Made by a program: the position numbers and the translations under genes. Of a stretch of DNA of 64,000 nt, positions 41,333-50,844 are shown piece by piece. The DNA is taken from NCBI RefSeq assembly GCF_003967515.1, contig NZ_BIFQ01000001.1, positions 1,612,001 to 1,676,000 on the forward strand, given 5' to 3'. This stretch comes from Dictyobacter aurantiacus. GTDB taxonomy: Bacteria; Chloroflexota; Ktedonobacteria; Ktedonobacterales; Ktedonobacteraceae. How positions within the stretch are numbered: position 1 is the stretch's first letter; each line of letters begins with the position of its first letter. The notes beneath the pieces were generated by a model, which saw only the letters and a list, made by a program, of their open reading frames with translations, was not told the DNA's origin and searched no databases.

Positions 41333-42298
41333 ATGCTTAATGATCCGGTGCTGGTGAACGATTGGCATGTCGTCGCACGGGTAGAGGAGGTGCAGGAAGG
41401 GAAGACCAGAGCGGTCCGCCTGCTGGAAGAGGACCTGGTGCTCTGGCGCGTAGGCGGAAAGGTCTGCGCCTGGCAGGACCTGTGTGTCCATCGGGGGACC
41501 AGGCTCTCGCTTGGCAAGGTTGAGCACGGGACCCTGGCCTGTCCTTATCATGGCTGGGTCTATAATCAAGAAGGTCAATGTATACGCTACCCCGCCCATC
41601 CCAATCAGCAGCCATCAGAGCGTGCGCGGGCCAGGGTATACCAGGCTCGCGAACGATATGGCTGGATCTGGGTCTGCCTGGGAAAGGCGACCAGGGATAT
41701 TCCGCATTTTCCTCAATGGGAGGACGCCAGCTATCGCAAGGTTCACTGCGGGCCATACACATACAAAGCCAGCGCGCCCAGGGCAATTGAAAACTTTCTG
41801 GATATTACGCACTTTCCGTTTGTGCACCAATCATACCTGGGAGATCCCGCACACGCTGAAGTCAATGATTACCAGGTAACAACTGATGAGGATGGTATCA
41901 CGGCCAGCAACATCACCGTCTGGCAACCTGATCCCGATGGTCGCGGGCAAGGGGCCTATGTCTCCTATACGTATCGCGTGTATCGGCCGCTGACGGCTGG
42001 ATTTGTGAAATCTTCGGCGGGTCCCCACTTTGCCATGTTCTTCACCATCACGCCGGTAGCGCCCAATCTTTCACATGCGTGGGCATATGTAGCTATGGAT
42101 TATAGCGATCTCACCGAGAGCGAAATCCAGGGATTTCAGAACCTGATCACTATGCAGGATGTGCCGATCGTAGAATCGCAGCGGCCAGAACTACTGCCCC
42201 TGGACCTGCAGGCCGAACTACATCTGCGATCAGATCGCACCGCCATCGCTTATCGCAAATGGTTAGGGCAACTGGGATTAAGCTTCGGGACAGCTTGA
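41333..42298 (+). CDS. Rieske non-heme iron oxygenase
   Basis: 321 aa. The N-terminal Rieske domain has CVHRGTRLSLGKVEHG and CPYHGW, the Cys-X-His and Cys-X2-His ligands of a [2Fe-2S] cluster. The catalytic domain has NFLDITHFPFVH, giving the bridging Asp and the two His that bind mononuclear iron. Such oxygenases (vanillate demethylase, PaO/TsaM-like) hydroxylate or demethylate aromatics with a separate reductase, which is not in view. The size is right for an alpha subunit of the short type. The substrate cannot be told. Confidence 0.88.
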   Translation: MLNDPVLVNDWHVVARVEEVQEGKTRAVRLLEEDLVLWRVGGKVCAWQDLCVHRGTRLSLGKVEHGTLACPYHGWVYNQEGQCIRYPAHPNQQPSERARARVYQARERYGWIWVCLGKATRDIPHFPQWEDASYRKVHCGPYTYKASAPRAIENFLDITHFPFVHQSYLGDPAHAEVNDYQVTTDEDGITASNITVWQPDPDGRGQGAYVSYTYRVYRPLTAGFVKSSAGPHFAMFFTITPVAPNLSHAWAYVAMDYSDLTESEIQGFQNLITMQDVPIVESQRPELLPLDLQAELHLRSDRTAIAYRKWLGQLGLSFGTA

Positions 42299-42369
42299 TC
42301 CCAATTCACATAACTGATGGGTCATATCTCTGCTGTGCTGGTACATAAAATAGATATAGGCCCACCAGA

Positions 42370-43506
42370 TTATTTCCCATCTTCTCTAAACTGGTGGAGC
42401 ACGGTATAGCCGGCGCGCCAGCATTCAATGGCCTCAGCGTCTCGGCCGAGTTCTTCCAGAACCTGCGCCCAACCACCGTAGATCTCAGCCTCATCGGCGT
42501 AAGCCTGGGTTGCGGCCAGGCACGTCTTAGCCTTCTCATACCAGGAAAGGGTCTCTTCCAACAGCTGGCGACGCCGGGTCCCGTCCTCGTGGAGAGCCGC
42601 TGCATACGTCACCTTGGCGATCACATGATAGACGCGCCCCTGCATATGCACATCATCGGTCTGCTCCATCGTCGTCAGGGCCAGCTGACAATAGCGTCGG
42701 GCCTCCGTCAGGCGCTTCTCCGCCAGACGCACCTCTGCCAGGGCGGCGCAGTTCAACATAGCCAGCGTTGGTCCCTGATAACTGGTTGCCATGGCCAGCG
42801 ATTCAGTATAGTGGTCAGAAGACTCGCGATAATTGCCCATCTGCATACAGACATGGCCGAGCATATTGTGCATGCGCGCCGCCATCTGCTGATCATCGCG
42901 CGCCATATACAGGCGCAACGCCTCCTGGCCGGCATTGTACGAATCAACAAGCTTATTCATCGCACGATAGACATCGCACAGGCCATAGTAGATATCGGGC
43001 AGAGCCGTTTCATTACCGTAGTGATTGCAGAGGCGTATCGCCTCTTCGTAGTGCTCAAGGGCTGGAGTATATAAACCACGCATCAGACACGTCATGGCCA
43101 GGTAGTAACGCGCATGGATACGAACCACCGGCAGATGAACACGTCGATCGTGTAGTACCTTCAGGCAACGCGTAAAATGAAGAGAGGCATCCTCATAAGT
43201 TGAAAGGTTCACCGCAGCCATTCCCAGTCGTAGCAACGCCATCGCATGGCGCTCACGCTCCTGTGGTGTCTCTACAGCCAGGCGTTCATCCATTCCCACC
43301 AGAAGTGGTGAAAGTGTATTGAGCGCCTCCTCCCACTGTTGGCGCTGAATATAACACCAGCCAAGCAGATACGCTACTTCTTGTTGCTGCTTCTCATTAT
43401 CAAGCTGCATGCTTTTCAATACGTCCAGAGCCGCGTCATATCTGCCTTCTTCCACCTGGAGTCTGGCCCGATAAAGTAACATCCTGTTATCCGCATTCTG
43501 TGTCAC
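42370..43506 (-). CDS. Tetratricopeptide-repeat protein
   Basis: 378 aa, all helical, with at least seven TPR-like units, for example YRARLQVEEGRYDAALDVLK, YLLGWCYIQRQQWEEALNTL, YLAMTCLMRGLYTPALEHYE and HNMLGHVCMQMGNYRESSDH. No signal peptide, helix-turn-helix or enzymatic domain is seen. TPR solenoids bind other proteins; in Chloroflexota many occur as stand-alone or regulator-linked forms. The partner is unknown. It converges with the Rieske gene (70-bp gap, no clear terminator). Confidence 0.8.
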   Translation of the reverse strand: MTQNADNRMLLYRARLQVEEGRYDAALDVLKSMQLDNEKQQQEVAYLLGWCYIQRQQWEEALNTLSPLLVGMDERLAVETPQERERHAMALLRLGMAAVNLSTYEDASLHFTRCLKVLHDRRVHLPVVRIHARYYLAMTCLMRGLYTPALEHYEEAIRLCNHYGNETALPDIYYGLCDVYRAMNKLVDSYNAGQEALRLYMARDDQQMAARMHNMLGHVCMQMGNYRESSDHYTESLAMATSYQGPTLAMLNCAALAEVRLAEKRLTEARRYCQLALTTMEQTDDVHMQGRVYHVIAKVTYAAALHEDGTRRRQLLEETLSWYEKAKTCLAATQAYADEAEIYGGWAQVLEELGRDAEAIECWRAGYTVLHQFREDGK

Positions 43507-44311
43507 TAGCGCATTCCTCCCTTAAAAATAAGAGCAATTATAACACATCTAGTCTCATAGGTACACATATCACTCATGATGCGATATATTGTTTAATGGA
43601 TTGATAAACCAGTGGATACCAAACTACCGTTATGCAAAATAAAACACCCTAAACCTATATTTTTATCTTATTAATAGACCAAAATAAATGAGGATTATTA
43701 AAACTTCACCAAAACTTTATCCTGTAAGGGATGGACGGGCAAAGAGTTAAAGTGTAAGGAGAAAAATTGCATGGAGAGTAACATAGAGAGCATATAAAAA
43801 TACAACGGGAGTCTTGCGCCCCCGACACCGCGCCCACAAAGTGTCGAAGAGATTCCCGTTGACAACAGTATAGCGTAATTCCATTCCTTACACAAGAAGA
43901 TAGGACTTATGGGAGGATAAACTGTTCAAATAACATAAGAAGAAATGCTGGCTTACAGCTATATTTGCTGCGTAATAGCATAACATATATTATAGCTGAG
44001 TATAATTCATTCGGCACCGGTAGCCAGAAACTCCTACTTAAATAAGTAGCCGATAAGGGTAGGCAAATACAATTCTTGCACGAGATATACTGTCGTGATA
44101 GACTGTCGGAAGAAAACAGACCCTTGTTTCGAAAATGATAGATATTGAAAATTATCATTTTCTCCGATTGTTTATACTACAATGTTTGCTTATCAAATAT
44201 ATGTCGAAAAAATAACAACGTCGTACGTATTACAAAATGCACATCATAGCGTAAGTGAGCAGACTCATGCTGTGCATCTGTATAATGCGTATTTGTGTAG
44301 AGGAACATATT
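43507..44311. other. AT-rich non-coding region with structured segments
   Basis: No credible gene in about 800 bp. It contains a nested hairpin, CAACGGGA (43803-43810) with TCCCGTTG (43854-43861), enclosing CGACAC (43823-43828) with GTGTCG (43841-43846). It also has a 10-bp hairpin, GAAAATGATA (44131-44140) with 44153-44162. A TATAAT at 44281-44286 lies 26 bp before the yvcK start. The short minus-strand ORFs here have no recognisable content. Confidence 0.5.
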
Positions 44312-45382
44312 GTGGATAACGAACCTGGAATCAGCCGAAGGAGAAGCCTAGTGCAGAGGAATTTGCGCACAGGAGATCAGTTTGCAGGACGCCGTGTTGT
44401 AACTATCGGCGGAGGATCAGGAACATTTTCACTCCTTTCCCATCTCAAAAAATATCCATTTAATATCACTGCTGTGGTCAATATGTCGGACAGTGGCGGT
44501 AGCTCACGCCGGCTCATGGACGAGTTCCGCCGCCAGCTGCCATTGGGCGATCTCCGCATGTCACTGGTTGCGCTGGCTCGTAACGGAGCCCTGTGGCGAG
44601 AAGTATTCATGCATCGCTTTGAAAAATCCGAAGATGCCACCGAACCCAATGCTATTGGGGGAGTTGGCGGACATAGCCTGGGCAATCTTATTCTGAAGGG
44701 TCTGCAAGATATTAACAATGAAGATCTTCTGCTGGCCATTGAAGATGCGCAAGAGTTACTGGATACCGCTGGCAACGTTGTGCCTGTAACCCTGGCTCAA
44801 ACCACTATTTGTGCTGATCTTGAAGACGGCACCGCGATATGCAGTGAAACAGAAATAGATACACGAGGAGAAAAACATCCTGGTCCGCTGTCACCCATTC
44901 AAAATTTGCGCCTGATACCCGGAGATGCACCCGCTTGTCAGCAAGCGGTTCGCGCCATCCGCCGCGCTGACACCATCATCATTGGTCCCGGCGACCTCTA
45001 TACCAGTCTCTTACCCAATCTACTGGTGACGGAGATTGCCCGCGCGGTACGCGAATCTGACGCGGAAAAAGTCTATATTTGTAACCTGATGACAAAGCAC
45101 GGTGAGACCGATAACTACAAAGCATCGGATTTTGTCAATGTGATTCACCATTATCTAGGTGCGCGGGTAGACCGTGTCCTGCTGAATAACGGTACCTTTT
45201 TGCCAGAGGTTCTAAGCGCTTACGAGGAAAAAGGAAGCATGCCGGTACAGGTTGATCAGCAGCAAGTGGAGCGCATGGTTCCCAGCGTGGTTGTCGGGCG
45301 CTTTAATCTGGAAGGTGATTCGCTGGCGCGTCATGATCCTGAGCGCGTTGTGCATGCTATCTTTGATAATGTGATTGATTAA
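44312..45382 (+). CDS. yvcK: Gluconeogenesis factor YvcK/CofD-like protein
   Basis: 356 aa from the GTG at 44312 (AGAGGA at eight bases); the frame opens at 44255 but a -10 box at 44281 makes earlier starts unlikely. It belongs to the CofD/UPF0052 family: VVTIGGGSGTFSLLSHLKKY, VVNMSDSGGSSRRLMDEFRR, GDLRMSLVALA, GGHSLGNLIL, IIIGPGDLYTSLLPNLLV and VYICNLMTKHGETDNYKASD. In Firmicutes and actinobacteria YvcK binds UDP-GlcNAc and directs carbon flow to cell-wall precursors. It is usually beside rapZ and whiA; neither is present here. Confidence 0.92.
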   Translation: MDNEPGISRRRSLVQRNLRTGDQFAGRRVVTIGGGSGTFSLLSHLKKYPFNITAVVNMSDSGGSSRRLMDEFRRQLPLGDLRMSLVALARNGALWREVFMHRFEKSEDATEPNAIGGVGGHSLGNLILKGLQDINNEDLLLAIEDAQELLDTAGNVVPVTLAQTTICADLEDGTAICSETEIDTRGEKHPGPLSPIQNLRLIPGDAPACQQAVRAIRRADTIIIGPGDLYTSLLPNLLVTEIARAVRESDAEKVYICNLMTKHGETDNYKASDFVNVIHHYLGARVDRVLLNNGTFLPEVLSAYEEKGSMPVQVDQQQVERMVPSVVVGRFNLEGDSLARHDPERVVHAIFDNVID

Positions 45383-45396
45383 AATGGCAATTCTTC

Positions 45397-45459
45397 ATTG
45401 CTATGGTGAGGGAGATATGAGGGCAAGCGTCATATTTCCCTCACCATAGCAATTATTTT
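45397..45459. terminator. Terminator between yvcK and the convergent membrane gene
   Basis: 45397-45420 pairs with 45430-45453 (24 bp, wobbles included), 9-nt loop GGGCAAGCG, followed by TATTTTTTATT on the plus strand. Confidence 0.75.
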
Positions 45460-45468
45460 TTATTCAGA

Positions 45469-47058
45469 TCAGGGGCGCCGAAAAAACACACGCCCTTCGC
45501 AGAGGCCGGCCAGGGCGCCGACGAGTGAAAAAAGGGCGATATGGCGGTGCAGGTTCGCGCTCCAGATAAAGACACCGCTGGTTAATAAAATATAACTGAG
45601 GATAGCCAGTACCGATCCAATAAAGGGACGCGTGAACCAGGTAATAACGATAAATGTAGGGGGGCGATCTATCTGCAGGCGGCTCAGGGTAACGATGCAA
45701 CTGATACATCCTCCTAAAAGTCCATACATCATAACTAGCCAGGGCACCCCCAGTGGTTCGAAGCTTTGATTAAACACCCCATTGGCCACACCCAATCCTT
45801 GAATGATGGCGACAATCAACACGATCAGCAATAGCGCAACCAGGTAGATGGCGAAAATCATCAGCCAGCGTTGTGTCTGCAGCGTGGACTGTGGCAGAAA
45901 TGAACGTGGAATAAGGTTAGCAGAGGGCAGAAGTGATTCTTTAAAAACGGGCAGGGGCTCGGTATTATGTTCATTCGCGGTCGCTGTTTCACTTCCTGAA
46001 CCAGACAGCATGTCCGCTGGCAGATGGGCCGAACGTAGCTCCGATACATGCGAGGAATGCAGTCCGGCCACCTGAGATGAATGAGAGATATACTGACCAA
46101 GGGGGCTATTGTGCATGGTGCTCTCCTCTGAAGCGCTATTCATGGCGCTGACACGTCGTGAGCGCTGACCCATGAAGTGTTCCCCGGCTGATTGCTCACC
46201 CTCAAGATTTACACGTTGCTCCCATAATCTCTGAATATAGCTTTCAGGTATTTTATGCTTGCGCGCGATCTGCGCCAGGCGCTGCATAAAAGCCGGATCA
46301 CCGGTCCCCTGTTCAGGCAAAGTAAAGTGCAGCTGCTGATAGGCGAGATCGGTTGCGACATAGGTAGTACTGGTTATCTCACGTTCCCGATAAGATTCAT
46401 GGACCGCCACCTGGATCCCCTTAAAAAACTTCTGCGGCGTGATTGCGGCATGGATAGTATCAAGCAACGATGGGTCGTTCCCGTTTGGTTCAGACACCCG
46501 GCGAGGGATGCGATAGAGCACGCCCCATACCTCCGCGTCGGGCTCTAAACTGGGGCTGATCGCGACGATGGTGGGTCCGGTACTGCCATGGATACGCTGG
46601 GCGCCAATCACGAATGTATAGCCCTTAAGGACTGCGGGGCCATACAACAGGGCCAGGCCATCCAGTCGTTCGGGACTATTTAAAATCGCGGCGTCCATTT
46701 CCAGGCCATATTCAAATAGCCAGATAAATTCCTGCTCCTCTTCGACGGGACCGGGTTGGCTGGTAGAGACCGGGGCCAATGCTTTCTCGCCATCAGACTC
46801 GCTGATCTCTTCGGGTAGGGGAGGCGCCGATGGTGCTTTCGAGGGAAAGGGAGGCGCGATCTCAGGCCGATTCTCGGCTGGATACTGGCCTCCAGAAGAT
46901 ATCATCATCTCATATGAAAGTGGGCGCGGAGTATTGCTACGTACAATCGGCACGCCAGGCACGACCTCTTCTCCCGATTGCCGCTCGGCGGCCGGTACCG
47001 ATGTTTCTTCCCGCTGCTCCTGCGCCTCTTCAGACTTTTTCTGCTGTTTATGCTCCAT
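45469..47058 (-). CDS. Membrane protein with N-terminal gamma-glutamylcyclotransferase-like domain
   Basis: 529 aa. Residues 1-110 are disordered (Pro/Glu/Ser). Residues about 110-215 resemble the GGCT/AIG2 fold: LFEYGLEMDAAILNSPERLD, then GPAVLKGYTFVIG, then PTIVAISPSLEPDAEVWGVL followed by YRIPRRV, matching the YGS-N-M, G-A-L-GY and V-G-(V/L)-LY blocks. A YREREITSTTYVA segment follows, then a Ser/His-rich linker. Four C-terminal helices close the protein (LMIFAIYLVALLLIVLIVAI, PWLVMMYGLLGGCISCIVTL, PFIGSVLAILSYILLTSGVF, ALFSLVGALAGLCEG). Enzyme activity is uncertain because the first motif has Glu-Met instead of Ser-Asn. Function unknown. Confidence 0.6.
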   Translation of the reverse strand: MEHKQQKKSEEAQEQREETSVPAAERQSGEEVVPGVPIVRSNTPRPLSYEMMISSGGQYPAENRPEIAPPFPSKAPSAPPLPEEISESDGEKALAPVSTSQPGPVEEEQEFIWLFEYGLEMDAAILNSPERLDGLALLYGPAVLKGYTFVIGAQRIHGSTGPTIVAISPSLEPDAEVWGVLYRIPRRVSEPNGNDPSLLDTIHAAITPQKFFKGIQVAVHESYREREITSTTYVATDLAYQQLHFTLPEQGTGDPAFMQRLAQIARKHKIPESYIQRLWEQRVNLEGEQSAGEHFMGQRSRRVSAMNSASEESTMHNSPLGQYISHSSQVAGLHSSHVSELRSAHLPADMLSGSGSETATANEHNTEPLPVFKESLLPSANLIPRSFLPQSTLQTQRWLMIFAIYLVALLLIVLIVAIIQGLGVANGVFNQSFEPLGVPWLVMMYGLLGGCISCIVTLSRLQIDRPPTFIVITWFTRPFIGSVLAILSYILLTSGVFIWSANLHRHIALFSLVGALAGLCEGRVFFRRP

Positions 47059-47239
47059 TTTGATTGCAACCTCCTTCTATTCACATGCCCACCAGTCAAT
47101 CAAAATTACAGCTTCTATCATGCTAAGATACTCATAATGCCCGTATCCACCAAATCAATAGGACTAATGGGGCAAAGAGAAGGCAGATAGCGAAACAGAT
47201 CAGGAGCCAGCAAAACCCGTTCCACAAGGGTAGGATAGG

Positions 47240-48823
47240 TCAGACCATCGGCATGTGCTCGATGGGGAGATCCTGCTCCTCTGAATGCGTCCTGCGAGCC
47301 AGCAAACGACGCATGGCGACTCCGATGCGACGCACACCCTCGGTAATATGCGCCTCTTCAGGAGAGGCAAAACTCAGGCGAATATAGTGGTGTCCGCCTC
47401 CGTCAACATGGAACAGATCACCACAAACGAACGCGACCCGTTCGTGGGCCGCTTCGCGCAACAGGTGTCGCGCCTGCATCCCATGAGGCAGACGGCACCA
47501 GAGATGCATACCACCGGTAGGCGGATAGGCACGTCCCCCCGAGGGCCAGTAGGTCGCGATAGCTTCTAGCATCAGATTCAACTTATGTTGATAGCACTGG
47601 CGTGCCCGCGAGAGATGTCCATCCAGCAGATCGCGGCGTATCAATTCCGCAATAATCCACTGTCCTAACGCATTCGTATTGAGGTCAAAGGTTTGCTTAT
47701 ATAATCCCATGCGCTCAATCACGGGTTCGGGAGCAGCCAGCCAGGCCACGCGCAAACCAGGGGCCAGCATCTTCGAATAGGTGCTCAGATATAAGACATT
47801 GCCATAGGTATCCAGGGACTTCAGGGGCTGGGATGGCTGCTCGCCAAAGTAGATCTCGCCATAAGCATCGTCTTCAACGATAGGAACCTGGTAGCGCCTC
47901 GCCAATTGCAGCAGGCGTCGGCGCCGCTCAACGGACATCACTACACCAGTAGGATTCTGGAAGGTCGGCAGGGTATAGATGAAACGCGGCTGACGGCGAG
48001 CCAGGATCGCCTCCAGCAGATCCACACGCATCCCCTCACTATCGGTGGGGATGCCAATAATGCGCGCACCCAACGCCCGAAACATCTGGATCGCACCCAG
48101 GTAGGTTGGCACCTCGACCACAACTTCATCGCCAGGTGAAAGTAGGAAACGCCCCAGCAATCCCAAACCCTGCGTGGAACCCGAGAGGATCAGGATGTTC
48201 TGCACATCTACGCGCACGCCGCGGGTGCGCATGCGAGCCGCGATATGGCGGCGCAAGCTTAAGAGGCCGTCAACCGGGCAATAGCCCAGCGCACTGCGTT
48301 GAGCTTCAAGCGGGCTATCGGCCATAATCGACCGAATCAGGTCGGCCGGCAACATATCGGCGGAGGGTGTCCCCTGGGCCAGCGAAATAATCTCTTCCCC
48401 GGCTTTCAGCGAGGTTAGTTCGCTTACCGCGCGCGTGTCGCGTCCGATAAGTGAATCCTCATTTGCCGCCAACCCCAGCAACCAGGAGGGTGTGGTCTGA
48501 TCAAAATAGTCCTCCTCCGGACGAAGAGAGCCACGCTTCACCAGTGTTCCCCGTCCTACATGTCCCTCAATCAAGCCCTCGGCCGACAAATCGTTATAGG
48601 CATTCATGACCGTTGTACGGTTTACGCCCAGTTCCCGAGCCAGCGTACGTTCAGGAGGGAGGCGCGTCCCCTCGGGCAGTTCGCCAGAAAGGATCGCCTC
48701 GCGCAACCCCTGGCTGATCTGCCGATAGAGCGGAATACCATTTGAACGCTCAAGATGGATAAACGAACGAATGGATGCCATAAACAAAGGCAATGGCTGA
48801 TAGTTGGTCTGTGCCTGTCCCAT
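47240..48823 (-). CDS. MocR-type GntR/aminotransferase transcription regulator
   Basis: 527 aa from the ATG at 48823 with GGGAGGA upstream. An N-terminal GntR winged helix (about residues 25-95: IPLYRQISQGLREAILSGEL, LGVNRTTVMNAYNDLSAEGL) is joined to a fold-type I PLP aminotransferase domain: GSTQGLGLLGRFLLSPGD, PTFQNPTGVVMS, VEDDAYGEIYF and STYSKMLAPGLRVAW with the PLP Lys. MocR regulators (GabR, PdxR) respond to PLP or amino compounds and often control their own gene or a neighbour. The inverted repeat at 48841-48856, just before its start, is a candidate operator. The target is unknown. Confidence 0.9.
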   Translation of the reverse strand: MGQAQTNYQPLPLFMASIRSFIHLERSNGIPLYRQISQGLREAILSGELPEGTRLPPERTLARELGVNRTTVMNAYNDLSAEGLIEGHVGRGTLVKRGSLRPEEDYFDQTTPSWLLGLAANEDSLIGRDTRAVSELTSLKAGEEIISLAQGTPSADMLPADLIRSIMADSPLEAQRSALGYCPVDGLLSLRRHIAARMRTRGVRVDVQNILILSGSTQGLGLLGRFLLSPGDEVVVEVPTYLGAIQMFRALGARIIGIPTDSEGMRVDLLEAILARRQPRFIYTLPTFQNPTGVVMSVERRRRLLQLARRYQVPIVEDDAYGEIYFGEQPSQPLKSLDTYGNVLYLSTYSKMLAPGLRVAWLAAPEPVIERMGLYKQTFDLNTNALGQWIIAELIRRDLLDGHLSRARQCYQHKLNLMLEAIATYWPSGGRAYPPTGGMHLWCRLPHGMQARHLLREAAHERVAFVCGDLFHVDGGGHHYIRLSFASPEEAHITEGVRRIGVAMRRLLARRTHSEEQDLPIEHMPMV

Positions 48824-48840
48824 GTCTTCCTCCCAATTGG

Positions 48841-48856
48841 CTGTTGATATCAACAG
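48841..48856. promoter_or_regulatory. Candidate operator of the MocR regulator
   Basis: CTGTTGATATCAACAG is a perfect 16-bp inverted repeat about 17 bp upstream of the MocR start codon, where binding would block transcription or initiation. ATTGG repeats follow at 48865-48875 on the minus strand. Confidence 0.4.
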
Positions 48857-48901
48857 TGTAACCAATCCAATCGCTACCCCACAAGAGCCAATTAAAGGCA
48901 G

Positions 48902-49160
48902 CAAGCACCCAGCCAATTGTAAGAGCAGGTCTTACAATTGGCTGGGGGTGCTTGAGCACCCCCGCACTCGCGTCCGCTGCGCGGCCGCGTTAGTTTTTAT
49001 ATATGGGAGCTAGAGGTGGAGGGCGCCTCAGCGCCCTCCACCTCTAGCTCCCATATATAGACTGGTGTGCACTGCTGATACCGCACTAGTATTTATAAGT
49101 TGGGGCAGCAGGGCGCCTCAGCGCCCTGCTGCCCCAACTTATAAATACTAGTGCGGCCGC
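48902..49160. repeat. Hairpin plus two head-to-head family A elements (A10, A11)
   Basis: A 24-bp near-perfect hairpin (48902-48954) leads into GC box CCCCCGCACTCGCGTCCGC-TGC-GCGGCCGCG. Palindrome A10 is 48998-49026 with 49031-49059 (29 bp, centre CTCA). Palindrome A11 is 49081-49116 with 49121-49156 (36 bp, centre CTCA), followed by the reversed GC box (GTGCGGCCGCGCAGCGGCCG) and GTAAGACACTCTTTT at about 49210. It fills the gap between divergent genes; no gene is seen in 48824-49403. Confidence 0.85.
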
Positions 49161-49403
49161 GCAGCGGCCGCGCGTGCGGTGATACGCACGTGCCCCTATA
49201 AGACAGGAGTAAGACACTCTTTTTTAGGAAGAGAGAAAGAAGCCCAAAACGACAAAATTGAAAAATAACGATGCGATCTAGCTGGGAGTATCCAGGGGGC
49301 TGGAGGTTATGCTACACTAAATCGCATCGTCTAACCTATCAAAAGACGAATAGCAACCCATATCAGTTAATTTTTTTCTTTATGTAAAGTGAAGTAATGG
49401 TGT

Positions 49404-50324
49404 ATGGAAACAGTTGAACAACGTATTCAGCAGGTATGCGAAGATCGCGAACATGGCTCCCGCTGGCTGGTCAAAGAGACGATTACAATTCTGCGCGACC
49501 TGGCGCGGGATGAGCAGCGTCCAGCATCCGAACGCCTGCGGCTCCTGGCCAGCGGTGCCCGGCAGATCGTTCAGGCCCGACCGGCCATGGGGGCGCTCAG
49601 CAGCGCGGTCGGACACGTCATACAGGCGCATGAAGAAGGATTGGAGGCCATGGGGAAGGCGGCTCAGCAGTTACTGGACGACTATGCATCGGCGACCGGG
49701 CGCATGGCCGAACATGCACGTCCCTATGTAAAGGGGCGACTGATGACCTGCAGCATCTCAGGAACCGTTTTAGAGGTTCTGGTAGCACTGAAGGATCAGA
49801 TAGAACATGTCACAGTGCTGGAGGGCCGTCCTCGTTACGAAGGGCGCGCCATGGCCCAGGCCCTGCATGAAAAAGGGATTGCGGTCACCATCATTACCGA
49901 TGCACAGGCGGATATTTTTTTGCCACAATGCCAGGGTGTGGTCGTAGGGGCCGATAGCCTCCTGATCAACGGAGATTTGCTGAATAAAGCTGGAACCACG
50001 CTACTGGCCTGGGCCGCCCGTGGGCACGACGTCCCTTTTTACGTCCTCAGCGAGACGCTTAAGATCTCACCCAAACGCTGGCACGAGCACGATCCAGCAC
50101 GCATAGCCAGCAACCTGGCGCTTCTGGAAGAGAAAGAGCCTCAGGAGGTTTTTGCCGATGCTCCATCCGGCATTCAGGTGCGCAACTTCTACTTCGACCA
50201 TACCCCCTACCGGCTCTTGACGCACGTCATCACGGAAAACGGCTTGCTAGACAGAAGAAGAATTCGAGAGATCGCGGTCACGACCAGGGCTAATGAACGG
50301 CTGCTATCGAAGTGGCATCCATAG
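49404..50324 (+). CDS. eIF-2B alpha/beta/delta-related protein (ribose-bisphosphate-isomerase-like)
   Basis: 306 aa. An N-terminal helical domain is followed by a Rossmann-like domain with VTVLEGRPRYEGRAMAQALH, ITDAQADIFLPQCQGVVVGA and DSLLINGDLLNKAGTTLLAW, and then VPFYVLSETLKISP. These are the shared blocks of eIF2B subunits, methylthioribose-1-phosphate isomerase and ribose-1,5-bisphosphate isomerase. In bacteria such proteins isomerise phosphorylated aldoses to ketoses. The catalytic Cys usual in MtnA (in a GTxLxxxxxCNTG loop) is not seen; the matching stretch reads MTCSISGTVLEVL. The substrate is uncertain. Confidence 0.75.
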   Translation: METVEQRIQQVCEDREHGSRWLVKETITILRDLARDEQRPASERLRLLASGARQIVQARPAMGALSSAVGHVIQAHEEGLEAMGKAAQQLLDDYASATGRMAEHARPYVKGRLMTCSISGTVLEVLVALKDQIEHVTVLEGRPRYEGRAMAQALHEKGIAVTIITDAQADIFLPQCQGVVVGADSLLINGDLLNKAGTTLLAWAARGHDVPFYVLSETLKISPKRWHEHDPARIASNLALLEEKEPQEVFADAPSGIQVRNFYFDHTPYRLLTHVITENGLLDRRRIREIAVTTRANERLLSKWHP

Positions 50325-50453
50325 GAGGCAACCTTGCCCTGTCCCACTTTTTTCAGCTACAATACTTCAACAGGTAGTGCATTCTCAGCAAGACTGTGCC
50401 AGCCAGGCGTAAAAATGATATATAAGTGGATGGGTACAGGGAAAGGTCTAATT

Positions 50454-50789
50454 ATGTACTTGAGGAAAGAAGAAGGGGATTGGGAGGTAACATCAAATGG
50501 TTTGTATGTGGCAACGCGAGGCTATCTTATTCGTCGCGGCTTCTGCTGCTCCAACCGCTGTCGAAACTGCCCGTACATCAACTGGCATAACAGTTCCCAC
50601 TGGCAACCTCTCCCGGCCGAATGCATTAAACGCACGCGGGTCTCACCCAGATCGATCTGCGCCGCCCAGGCCCTGCTGGCCTATCACGAGCAGCAGCTCA
50701 CGGATAGTCCACCTGAGGAGAGGACAAGGCATCAGGAAATGATTGCCCACTATACACGCCTGCTCACCCAATGGGGAGACAAAAAATGA
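50454..50789 (+). CDS. Small DUF5522-type Cys-rich protein
   Basis: 111 aa from the ATG at 50454 (AAAGG seven bases upstream); a longer frame begins at a TTG at 50334 but the added residues look non-coding. The core GYLIRRGFCCSNRCRNCPY matches the DUF5522 motif, probably a metal site formed by the CC-x3-C-x2-C cysteines. The rest is helical (AAQALLAYHEQQL). Function unknown. It overlaps the palindromic terminator shared with the convergent CHAP gene. Confidence 0.7.
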   Translation: MYLRKEEGDWEVTSNGLYVATRGYLIRRGFCCSNRCRNCPYINWHNSSHWQPLPAECIKRTRVSPRSICAAQALLAYHEQQLTDSPPEERTRHQEMIAHYTRLLTQWGDKK

Positions 50790-50826
50790 GGAAGGCCAAT
50801 ACAGTGTTGGCTCTTCCTCATCATTT
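50785..50826. terminator. Terminator between DUF5522 gene and CHAP gene
   Basis: ATGAGGAAGGCCAA pairs with TTGGC-T-CTTCCTCAT around TACAGTG; it includes the DUF5522 stop codon. A-run on the left and T-rich on the right make it usable in both directions. Confidence 0.65.
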
Positions 50827-50844
50827 CAACCAGGTCAATACAGG

